This document shows positions 45,201-52,800 of a stretch of 64,000 nucleotides of DNA, piece after piece. Both the position numbers and the translations under genes were made by a program. The stretch is from Amycolatopsis sp. CA-230715 (GTDB lineage: Bacteria; Actinomycetota; Actinomycetes; Mycobacteriales; Pseudonocardiaceae). The notes below the pieces were generated by a model. It saw only the letters and a list, made by a program, of their open reading frames with translations. It did not search any database and had not been told where the DNA came from. The first letter of the stretch is position 1; every line of letters begins with the position of its first letter. Where the stretch lies: NCBI RefSeq assembly GCF_018736145.1, contig NZ_CP059997.1, positions 7,749,501 to 7,813,500 of the forward strand. The letters are read 5' to 3'.

Positions 45201-45511
45201 GCGAACGAATCCTTTGTGGACTGTTCGCCGACGTGATCGGCATCCCGGAAGCGGATCCGGAGTCGAGCTTCTTCGCACTCGGCGGTGACAGCATCCTGCT
45301 GATCGAACTGATCAGCAGGGCGAGGGCGGCCGGGCTGGTCGTCACAGTCGCCGATGTGCTGCGGCACAAGACCGTTGCCGCGCTCGCCGCCGTCGCGACC
45401 GCGGCGGGCCCCGCCGCGGCGCAGGTGGCGGACGAGCCGCTGATCGAAGTGAGCCAGTTCGAACTCGACGAGTTCGCCGGCCAGTTGGCCGTACCGGAGG
45501 AGCGAAGGTGA
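34826..45511 (+). CDS. Nonribosomal peptide synthetase, three modules (C-A-T-E / C-A-T / C-A-T)
   Basis: 3561 residues. The order is C1, A1, T1, E1; C2, A2, T2; C3, A3, T3. Each core is intact: HHxxxDG motifs at about residues 135, 1160 (E1), 1613 and 2631; YTSGSTG at about 599, 2062 and 3105; and carrier serines in LGGDSI at about 981, 2446 and 3489. A-domain pocket residues read as Val-like, Ser and an unassigned aromatic-like type. There is no thioesterase. The protein ends in a short linker (LIEVSQFELDEFAGQLA), and the next NRPS begins on an overlapping GTGA, so chain transfer goes to it. The start ATG 34826 is chosen because GGGGG lies at the right distance and the C domain begins at once; the frame is open 147 bp further upstream. 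No MbtH-like gene is seen. Confidence 0.93.
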   Translation: MSEHSTQRSLSAAQRGTWLAQQLDPANPRHNIAQYFEFTAGLDPVTLERAWRHTVGETGTLTVTIADGPTQTPGPVPGSAFRQFDLRARPDAVAAAHEFMRDDLAEPVALHGGPLFTTVLLRLTDEHFLWYHRYHHVVIDGRGLGMAVERAAEVYNALAEGTAPGPSPFGSLDSLLRHEADYRAGAEFAADRGFWIGRLADLPSAPSPSRRSDTRLLPSVRRSAALEVARPARWRRAARAAGVGLPAIVVSAAAVYLRRMTGAHDVVVGFAVGAQHEAVANVPAFVANVLAIRIAVRDDVPVAALLADTERELRRALEHRRYRLEDLRQDLGRTGPGELVPGLTVNIVPFDYAQRFGSATAVAHQVSTGPVDDLSVGFLLQPGGGRVEAFTAGNSARYDTAEVAAHHDRFFRLLDTIADADGATAVGALDVLTPAERHRVVVEWNDTATEPRPDRCVHEIFAERAERHPDLPAVVFDGKALSYAELHVRSNRLAHRLVAAGVTAESAAALLMDRSPDLVVAMLAVLKAGGAYVPLHPGSPAERLRWVAADAGVVAVLADQGNRAAAEAVGVLVVDEDDSAPDTPPAILVDARQTAQLGYTSGSTGTPKGVAIPHEAVIGFARDRRWDAHRRVPLHSSVAFDAVTYEIWVPLLTGGQVVVAAGELTASSLRRLIAGPRITAAFVTTALFNHFADEAPDCFAGLREIWTGGEQASPSAIRRVLAHCPDTKVVNGYGPTEFTTFAVSHDLTGTDGTSVPIGAPMDDIRAYVLDDRLRPVPPGVPGELYLAGCGEARGYHGRPGPTAASFVANPFEADARMYRTGDLVAWTGAGVLEFLGRTDDQVKIRGHRIEPGEVEAALAAHPAVRRAAVVVRTDRPGEKRLVGYVVLDSDSADVIDIREHVRAALPDYLVPSAVVALPELPVTTNGKLDRAALPAPDFAGLSGALAPRNPVERRFCELFAEVLDVPTVGADDGFFDLGGDSILSLRLIGRARAAGLVIEPRDVALYRTPAGLAKVSRDERPHGGGEAGDGVGACPRTPIMEWFAEIGGPLRGFHQSVLLDLPDGVGEADLTGALRVLLDLHDALRIRTVDSGLVIEPPEAGAELACLRRVELTGPDPRAVIDRESAAAQAELDPDDGAIVRLVWFDAGRDRPGRVLLAIHHLAVDGVSWRILIPQFLAAVRGIRVPEPDGSSFRWWARALAEQAARPGVVAELPHWRSVLDAAEPVLGDRPLDPARDLTRTGRALVLSLPPEVSERVLTDLPATFRCGVNDVLLTGLALAMTGWRRRRGQDDGTGVLVDLEGHGRQEAVAPGAELSSTVGWFTSLHPVRLEVGDATGPDALERVKEQLNTVPGNGIGFGLLRHLNPETREVLAALPGPQLGFNYLGRIEAGHNFDGGSHPDLPMRHALEVNALARQDDTGRSLVAHWSWPSGVLSEPDVRELAESWFRALRDLSEYRTAPARLPSDFPLVRVSRQEIEQYGDGVADILPMTPLQQGLLFHAYDRVDAAYVVQLRIDVEGDLDPAALLAAGEALLARHPNLRAGFHARESGEPVQVVPSEVSLPWTTVDLSEVDDRLAELLAADRAAGFDVASPPLFRLTLVKLAHRRHLIVLTHHHLLLDGWSMPVLLRELFALYGKETELPSAPSYRDYLAWLAAQDRVSAGQAWKAALAGLAGPVLVAPPRTQEAATRTVTLSEEQTAGLAETARAHGVTLNTVLRAALAVLIGRLTGRDDVVFGATVAIRPPQVPGIENMVGLSINTVPVRVRTSRTEPWSELLGRLRDDQAELIPHQHLDLPSIQRLAGYGELFDTLLVFENYPFDQDRLAEFSDLRVRDLDVSDDTHYALTLAVVPGRRLWLRLGHRTDERFAAQFLARLTGLLDVLRATPAAPATRADVLLEGEYDRVVRAWNDTAAEHPSERSVAELFADQVAASPGAPAVFFGGETISYRELDERSNRLAHRLREVGVGVEVPVAVRLPRSVVLVVAVLATLKAGGVYLPVDPEYPAARADFVLADSAARAVITLPGAVVPDGVVPVFPDALPEHPSTPPEVVVPPLASAYLIYTSGSTGRPKAVAVSHRAITGHLCWMRTAFGLGAADRVLHKTSIGFDVSVWELLLPLLTGAGLVLARPGGHRDPEYLAELVRDKGVTTVHFVPSMLGAFLDTPAAAACTGLRHVLSSGEALSAELVERWYRTLDVPLHNLYGPTEAAIDVTWWPCRAGGGTVPIGRPVDNTRTYVLDRELRPVPVGVPGELYLAGEQLATGYRGRPGLTASRFVANPFEADARMYRTGDLARWSAVGELEFLGRVDDQVKIRGNRVEPGEVEAVLVAHQGIAEAAVLAVGEPRRLVAFTVPRGQAPAEERLREFVAARLPAYLVPSAFVTVDAFPLTTNGKLDRAALAALRPAVEREYVAPRDDVERLLCAVWSEVLGTERTGVHDDFFALGGDSIRSMRVVSRIRAALGVELSPRAVFDHPTPAGVAGVVAGLRAERDTLVPRDHHGDVPLSFAQERLWFLDQLAPGGVEYNLSIGWRLTGALDHAALRVAVDGLVSRHASLRTTFEQVAGRGVQVVHDELTVPIRVLDLSDVDEPRRELDRVLDEESATPFELRTGPLLRLLSVRTAEDERVLVLSAHHIVTDGWSMELMTGELGTRYDAAVAGEPVLLPENPVRYTDYTAWQRDRWRTDPDGRLAYWRAQLADLTPFDLPTDRPRPPVRSTAGALYSFRVGEELTSALLALGRAGGTTLFMTMTAVAQVLLARYSGERDIAIGTATAGRDRAVLEDLVGFFVNTLVLRSDIDESKTFAELLGEVGETVRAAYAHQDVPFGKLVEELNPERDTGGTPLARVMVGMQDAPSARFAPAGLRVREFRLPRRATQFELGFHFERQPDGTLDAVVQYSTELFDVDTVRRMTEHLVLLAEHVTANPGRRLREIPLLTAEERHRALVEWNGTCSRAHPATLPALVESRVASAPDAPAVVDDRIRLTYRELDARANRVARWLIGLGVGPEDVVAVAMPSSVDLVTAQLAVWKAGAAYLPIDPDHPGERIAFTVSDSGARMLLADPAIADRLPGPVTPYPSLDDLGHSAAPITDEDRVSPLRVDNTAYVIYTSGSTGRPKGVVVQHTGIAALAAGFGGHLGTGPGSRVLRFASPSFDAAIDELCRALVSGACLVLADREALAPGAPLAETITRHAVTHVTLPPAVLRALPAGSLPAGTTVLSAGEALPAELAAEWSGKHRLVNGYGPTEATVCVSASAPLTGDDHIPPIGRPVTGNRVYVLDDHLRPVPPGVRGELYAAGAGLARGYLGRPGLTAERFVPCPFDPAPGARMYRTGDVVSWLPSGELVFHGRADAQVKVNGYRIEPAEIEAALRTHPEITDAAVLAADGPSGRRRLVGYLVASGAGPEPEEVRAHLARSLPDHLVPPVFVVLDRLPLTSAGKLDRAALPAPEETAAGTGRAPRDDRERILCGLFADVIGIPEADPESSFFALGGDSILLIELISRARAAGLVVTVADVLRHKTVAALAAVATAAGPAAAQVADEPLIEVSQFELDEFAGQLAVPEERR
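39230..42300 (+). other. NRPS module 2: C (after E), A (Ser code), T
   Basis: C2 (VADILPMTPLQQGLLFHA, HHHLLLDGWS) has the look of condensation domains that accept a D-residue donor, as expected after E1. A2 gives D-V-W-H-L-S-L-I-D-K, the canonical serine code. The carrier Ser is in ALGGDSIRSM near nucleotide 42161. The serine hydroxyl is one candidate acceptor for the carbamoyltransferase downstream. Confidence 0.85.
42300..45511 (+). other. NRPS module 3: C (LCL-like), A (unusual code), T
   Basis: C3 begins PLSFAQERLWFLDQLAPGG and has HHIVTDGWSM, the L-donor type. A3 gives D-A-D-T-L-A-G-V-C-K by eye. The T-L-A-G-V-C part resembles Phe/Tyr-type pockets, but Asp replaces the usual Trp or Ser at position 239. 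No known residue is assigned. T3 has LGGDSI but no epimerisation domain follows, only a short linker and the C-terminus. Confidence 0.75.
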
Positions 45512-48500
45512 CCCAGGGGATCGAGGACGTCCTGCCGCTGTCGCCGCTGCAGGAGGGATTGCTGTTCCACTCCCGCTACGACGAGGACGGCGTCGATGTC
45601 TACGTCGTCCAGATCGGCGTCGACCTCGACGGCGAGGTGGACGCGGACCGCCTGCGGCGCGCGGCCGAGGCGCTGCTGCGCAGGCACCCGAACCTGCGCA
45701 CCGCCTTCCTGGAGCGCAAGTCGGGGGAACCGGTGGCGGTGATCCCGCGGTCGGTGGACCTGCCGTGGCAGGCGGTCGACCTGACCGGGCTCGACGCCGA
45801 GGGGCAGGCTGCCGCGCTGGACGAGGTGATGGCCGCCGACGGCGCGCGCGGGTTCGACGTGACCCGGCCGCCGCTGATCAGGTACACGCTGGTCCGCCTG
45901 GCACTGGACCGCTGCCGCCTGGTGCAGACCAGCCACCACCTGCTGCTGGACGGCTGGTCGGGGCAACTGCTGTTCCGCGAGCTCTTCGCGTTGTACGGCA
46001 ACGGCGGCGACGAGACCCGGCTGCCGCCCGCGACCCCGTACCGGTCCTACCTCGCCTGGCTGGCCAAGCAGGACAAAGCCGCGGCGAGACAGACCTGGCG
46101 TGCCGCTTTGTCCGATGTGGATGGACCGACCCTGGTGGCGCCACCGGACCAGGGCAGGACGGGGCAGCGCACCGGAACGGTTTGGCTACCGCTGTCCCGC
46201 GAACTCACCGCGGCGATCGGCGAGGTGTGCCGCCGGCACGACCTGCGGCTCAACACGCTCGTGCAGGCCGCGTGGGGCGTCCTGATCGGCTCGCTGACCG
46301 GGCGGACCGATGTCACGATCGGCATGACGGCCTCCGGCCGGTCGCCCGAGATCGAGGGCGTCGGCGACATCGTGGGGCTGCTGGCCAACACCGTGCCCGC
46401 GCGGATCCGGTTCGACCCGCGCGAACCGGTGCGCGCCATGCTGATCCGGCTCCAGCACGAGCTGTCCGAGCTGCTCGTGCACCAGTACCTCGGGCTGACC
46501 GAGATCCAGCAGCTCGCGGGGACGCGGGAGCTGTTCGACACGGCGGCGGTGCTGGAAAACTACCCGACGGACCCGGCCGCACTGGCCGGTCCCGCCCCCG
46601 GTGTCACGGTGTCCGGGGTGACCGGGCGCGACGGCGCGCACTACCCGCTGGCGCTGATGGTGATGCCGGGCGAGGAGCTGCTGCTGCGGGTCGACCACAA
46701 GCCCGCCCTGTTCGACCGCGCGGCGGCCGAGGCGATCGCCCGCAGGGTGCAGACCTTCTTCGAAGCTTTTGTGTCCGATGTGGACAGGCCGGTCGGCGTG
46801 GTCGACCTGTTGCCGGAAGCTGACCGCGAAACCGTGCTCGTCGCGTGGAACGACACCGGCCGCGACCTCCCCGCGCGATCCATCGTCGAGTTGTTCGAGG
46901 CGACCGCCGATCGCGGTCCCGATGCGACGGCGCTCGTCGGTGACGGGTTCTCGCTGACCTTCGGTGAACTGGACGAGCGCGCCAACCGGCTCGCGCACCG
47001 GCTGATCGACTCGGGCGTGCGGCGCGACGACCCGGTCTGCCTGTGCGCCGAACGGGGCGCGGGGTTCGCCGTCGCCGCGCTGGCGGTGCTGAAGGCGGGC
47101 GGTGCCTACGTGCCGCTGGACCCGTCCTATCCGCGCGAGCGCCTGGCGTTCATGGTGTCCGACACCCGGTGCGGGCTGGTGCTCGCCGAGCGGCACCTCG
47201 TCGATCGGCTGCCGGACGGGGCGGGCCGGATCGTCGTGCCGGACGACGGCGCGAGCGAGGCCTACCCGTCCACCCGGCCCGGTGTCCCGGTGGCCGCGAA
47301 CAACGCCGCGTGCGTGCTCTACACGTCCGGTTCGACCGGGACCCCCAAGGGCGCGGTGCTCGAACACCGGGCCGTGCTGCGGCTCGCCTGGGCGCCGGTC
47401 TTCGTCGACGTCGGGCCCGCGGACGTGGTGCTGCACATGGCATCCCTGTCGTTCGACATCTCGGTGACCGAGCTGTGGACCGGCCTGCTCAACGGGGCCC
47501 GTGTCGCGATCTTCCCGCCGGGGATCCCGTCGGTGGCCGAGGTGGGCGCCTTCTGCCGCGCGCACGGCGTCACCACCTCGTACCTGCCGAGCGGCCTGTT
47601 CCACGAGATCGTCGACGCCGACCCGGACGCGCTGGCCGGGCTGCGCCAGGTGGTCCCCGGCGGGGACGTGCTCTCCCCGGCGCACTGCGCGACACTGGCC
47701 GAGCGGCACCCGGGTCTGCGCGTCGTCAACGGGTACGGGCCGACCGAGGTCAGCGGCCTGTCCTGTTGCCACACCTACGATCCGGCGACGGCGACGGGCG
47801 GCCCGATCCCGGTCGGCGGGCCGATCCAGAACACCCGCGCCTACGTGCTCGACGCCGAGCTGCGGCCGGTCGCGATCGGGGCGACCGGAGAGGTGTACCT
47901 CGCGGGCGAGGCGCTGGGCCGCGGGTACGTGCACCGGCCCGGCCTCACCGCGGCGACCTGGGTGGCCAGCCCGTTCGGCGACGGCCGCATGTACCGGACC
48001 GGAGATCTGGCGCGGTGGGACGAGCACGGCCGGCTGTGCTTCGTCGCGCGGACCGACAACCAGGTCAAGGTCCGCGGCTTCCGGGTCGAGCCGAGCGAGA
48101 TCGAGGCCGCGCTGGACGCCCATCCCGGCGTGGCGCATTCCGCGGTCGTGGTCCGCGAGGACGCGCCGGGTGACAAGCGCCTGGTCGGTTACGTCGTCCC
48201 GGCCGGTGCGCCGGAGGTCGACGGCGAGCTGGCGAAGGCGCAGATCGAGGAGTGGCGCGGCGTCTACGACGCGGTGTCGGATCCCGACCCGGCCGCCCAC
48301 GAACTGGGCGAGAACTTCTCCGGCTGGGACTCCAGCTACGACGGCAGGCCGATTCCGCTGGAGGAGATGCGGGAATGGCGTTCGGCGCGCGTCGACCGGA
48401 TCCGGGAACTGCGGCCGCGACGGGTGCTGGAACTCGGCGTCGGCACGGGACTGCTGCTGGCCGAACTCGCGCCGGACTGCGCGGCCTACTGGGGCGTGGA

Positions 48501-49860
48501 CTTCTCCGCCCCGCTGATCGAAGCGCTCCGCGCGCAGGTGGCCTGCCGACCCGATCTCGCGGACCGCGTGGAACTGCGCACCCAGGCCGCCGACGCGGTC
48601 GACGGCCTGCCGCAAGGGTTCTTCGACACGGTGGTGCTCAATTCCGTGGCGCAGTACTTCTCCGATCACGAATACCTCGCCGCGGTGATCGAGCGGGCGA
48701 TGGGGCTGCTCGTGCCCGGCGGCGCGATGTTCCTCGGCGATCTGCGCAACCTGCGCACCCGCCGGCACTTCCACACCGCCGTCCGGCTGGGCAGGGCGAA
48801 GGACTCGGGCGAGGCGGGCGCGCTGCGCCGGGCGATCGAGCAGGACGTGTTGCTGGACAAGGAACTCCTCGTCGCACCGGAGTTCTTCACCGCGCTGCGC
48901 CGCCGGGTCGCCGAGATCGGCGGGATCGACGTCCGCCTGCAACGCGGCACGCACCACAACGAGCTGACCCGCCACCGCTACGACGTCGTCCTGCACCGGA
49001 AACCGGCCGAATCCCTGGTGTCCCTCGGCGACCTGCCCCGGGTCCGCTGGGGCCGCGACGTCACCGATCTCGACCGGCTGGGCACGATGCTGGCCGGGGC
49101 GAGCGGCGGGCTGCGGGTCACCGATGTGCCCAACCGGCGGCTCGCCGTCGAAGTGGCCGCCACCGGGGAGCTTCAAGCGGGCACCGGCCTCGGCAAAGTG
49201 CTCGACGTGGCCCGTGGGCTGACCGACGCCGGTGCCGGTGCGGTGGACCCGGAGTGCCTGCACGCGCTCGGCGACCGGCTCGGTTTCTGGGTCGGGACCA
49301 CCTGGTCGGGGACCGAGGCGGAACTGGACGCCGTGTTCGCGCCAGCCTCGCTGATCGGGGCGCGCGCACCGGTCGACGTGTACTCGGCCGCCGACCCCGG
49401 TGACCGTGAGCTGTCGCACTACACCACCCGCCCCGCGGTTTCCCTGGAGACCAGCGGCCTCACCGAGTCGGTGCTGGCGCACCTGCGCGCGCGGTTGCCG
49501 GAGCACATGGTGCCGGAGGCGGTCCTGATCCTCGACGAGTTCCCGTTGAACCCCAACGGAAAACTCGACCGGCGGGCGCTGCCCACCCCCGAGTTCGGCC
49601 TCGCCGCGGGCACCAGGGCACCGCGCACGCCGCGCGAAGAAATCCTTTGTGGACTGTTCGCCGAGGTGCTCGGCGTCCCCTCGGTCGGCATCGACGACGG
49701 CTTCTTCGATCTCGGCGGGCATTCGCTGCTGGCCACCCGGTTCGTCAGCAGGGCGCGGACGGTACTCGACGTCGAGCTGAAGGTCCGCGACGTGTTCGGG
49801 TCGCCGACGGTGGCCGAACTGAGCAGGCTGCTCGACGACGCCGAGACCGCGCGCACGCCG
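45508..49860 (+). other. NRPS module 4: C, A interrupted by N-methyltransferase, T
   Basis: C4 opens IEDVLPLSPLQEGLLFHS, the style seen in domains that accept D-donors. A4 reads D-I-T-Y-V-G-G-G-L-K, which I cannot assign. Between the A8 region (KRLVGYVVPAG, about 48200) and the A10 motif (NPNGKLDRRALP, about 49560) lies a methyltransferase of some 400 residues with VLELGVGTGLLLAEL, FFDTVVLNSVAQYF and GGAMFLGDLRN. It is placed as NRPS N-methyltransferases are, so residue 4 should be N-methylated. Confidence 0.8.
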
Positions 49861-52800
49861 TTGCGCAGCTACCCGAGACCGGAGCGCCTGCCGCTCTCGT
49901 CCGCGCAGCGCAGGCTCTGGTACCTGCAGCTGCTCGACGGGGTCGGCCCTGCCTACAACATGTTCTGGAGCCTGCGGTTGACCGGTTCGCTCGACCGGTC
50001 CGCGCTCGGCGCGGCGTTGCGCGACGTGGTGGACCGGCACGAGGTGTTGCGCACGATCTTTCCGCAGACCGGCGGCGTCCCGGCCCAGGTGGTCCTCGAC
50101 GAATCGCCGGTGGAACTACTGGTGGAGGAGGCCACCGAGGAGGAGCTGCCCGGCAGGCTCGCGGACGCCGCGCGGCACGAATTCGACCTCGGTCGCGAAT
50201 CGCCGCTGCGGGTGCACCTGTTCGTACTGGGCGCGGACACCGCCGTGCTCTTCGGCGTCTGGCACCACATCGCCGGGGACGGGTGGTCTCTGGTGCCGTT
50301 CTTCCGCGACCTGTCCGAGGCCTACGCCGCGCGCTGCGACGGCGAGGCCCCGGCGTGGTCACCGCTGCCGGTCCAGTACGCGGATTACACGCTGTGGCAA
50401 CGCGACCGGCTCGGCACCGAGGACGACCCCGGCAGCCTGCTTTCCCGGCAGCTGGCGTTTTGGCGCACCGCGCTGGCCGGGCTGCCGGACGAGATCGCCC
50501 TGCCAGCCGACCGGGTTCGCCCGCAGGTCGCCGACTACCGGGGCGACGTCGAGACGTTCGAGTGGCCGTCACGGGTCCAGCGGAGCGTCGCGGAACTCGC
50601 GCGCCAGACCGGCACGACCCCGTTCATGGTGCTGCAGGCCGGATTGGCCGCGTTGCTCAGCCGGATGGGGGCGGGCACCGACATCCCGATCGGCAGCCCG
50701 ATCGCCGGGCGCACCGACGACGCGCTGACCGAGCTGGTCGGCTGCTTCCTCAACACACTGGTGCTGCGCACGGACACTTCGGGCGACCCGACCTTCCGGG
50801 AACTGCTCGCCCGGGTGCGCCGGACCGTGCTCGCCGCGTACGACAACCAGGACGTGCCGTTCGAGCAGCTCGTCGAAGCGCTCAACCCCCGCCGCTCCCA
50901 GGCCCGCCACCCGCTGTTCCAAGTCATGCTGACGGTGCAGAACAATCCGCGGCCCGAGTTCGACCTGCCCGGCCTGCGCTGGGAACCGCAACCGGTCGAG
51001 CTGAAAACGGCCAAGCTCGACCTGTCCATCGAGGTCACCGAGCAGGCCGACGGGCTGGCCTGCGTGGTGTCCTACCGCACCGACGTGTTCACCGGCGCGG
51101 GAGTGCGGATGCTCATGGACCGGCTGGAGCGCGCCCTGCTCGGCTGGACCGGTGACCCCGACCAGCGCATCGGGGAGCTGGACCTGCTGGACGGCGGGGA
51201 ACGGCGCCGCCTGCTCGGGAGGCTGGTGGAGGGCAAGGCACCGGCGCGCACCCTGCCGGAGTTGTTCGAGGCACGCGTGGCGGCCGCGCCGACGGCCGTG
51301 GCCGTGGTGTGCGGGGAAAACCGGCTCACCTACGCCGAACTCGACGAGCGCGCGAACCGCTTGGCCCGCCTGCTCGTCGACCGCGGGGTGGGCGCCGAGC
51401 GCAGGGTGGGCCTGCTGCTGCCGAGATCGCTCGACCTCGTGGTCGCGATCCTGGCCGTGCTCAAGGCGGGCGGTGCCTACGTGCCGATCGACCCGGACTA
51501 CCCCGAGGAGCGGATTTCGCTCCTGCTCGGCGACATCCGGCCGGAGGTCGTGGTCGCGACCCGCCCGGTGTCCGGTGTGGACACTGTGGTCCTGACCGCC
51601 AATGCCTTGGATAGCTTGCCCGGCAACGACTTCGCCTCTCCCGCCACACCGGACAACGCCGCGTACGTCATCTACACCTCGGGTTCGACAGGCACGCCGA
51701 AGGGTGTCGTGGTGACCCATCGCAATGTGGTGCGCCTGTTCGACTCGGCGAAGCAGCATTTCGACTTCGGCGCCGAAGACGTGTGGACGTTGTTCCATTC
51801 CTACGCCTTCGATTTCTCCGTGTGGGAGCTGTGGGGACCGCTGCTGCACGGCGGCAGGCTGGTGGTCGTGCCGCAGGAGACCACCCGGTCGCCTGCCGAT
51901 TTCGTCGAACTGGTGCGCGCGGAGCGGGTGACCGTGCTGAACCAGACGCCGTCCGCCTTCGCCCAGTTCGCCACCGCGGAGAAGGAGTCCCGGCTCGGCG
52001 AGCACGCGCTGCGGTACGTGATCTTCGGCGGGGAACCGTTGGGGCTCACCAGGTTGCGGGAGTGGTTCGAGCGCCACGGCGAGAGCGCGCCGGAACTGGT
52101 GAACATGTACGGCATCACCGAGACCACCGTGCACGTCACCCGGCTCCGGCTGGCCGAGCGGACCTGCGCCGACGAGCACGGGAGCCTGATCGGCGAGCCG
52201 CTCGACGACCTGCGGGTGTACCTGCTCGACGAGCGGCTGCGCCTGGTGCCGCCCGGCGCGCAGGGCGAGATCTACGTGGCAGGGCGAGGACTTGCCAGGG
52301 GGTACCACGGCAGGCCGGGGTTGACCGGCTCGCGGTTCGTGGCCGATCCGTTCGCGGCCGACGGAAGCCGCCTGTACCGCAGCGGAGACCTCGCGCGCCG
52401 GCGCTCCGACGGGACCCTGGAGTACCGCGGCCGGTCGGACGACCAGGTCAAGGTGCGGGGTTTCCGCATCGAACCCGGCGAGATCGAGTCCGTGGTCGGC
52501 AGGCATCCCGCGGTGTCCCAGGTGGTGGTGCTGCCGCGCGAGGACGTGCCTGGCACGCGCCGCCTCGTCGGCTACGTGGTGCCGTCCGGGCAGCCGCCCG
52601 CGCCGGCGGAACTGCGCGAGCACGCCGCGAAGAGCCTGCCCAGCCACCTGGTGCCAGCCGGTTTCGTGGTGCTGGACCGCTTTCCGTTGACGCCCAACGG
52701 AAAGCTCGACCGGGACGCCTTGCCCGCGCCCGATTTCGGCGCACTCGACTCCGGCGGGCGTGCCCGCGACGAGACCGAGGCGATCCTGTGCGAGTTGTTC

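Noticed and set aside
38948..45367. Open frame of over 2100 codons on the reverse strand opposite the first NRPS gene
   Set aside because: It mirrors third-position GC bias of the NRPS codons, contains no domain, and is rich in Arg, His and Gln as expected for an antisense shadow.
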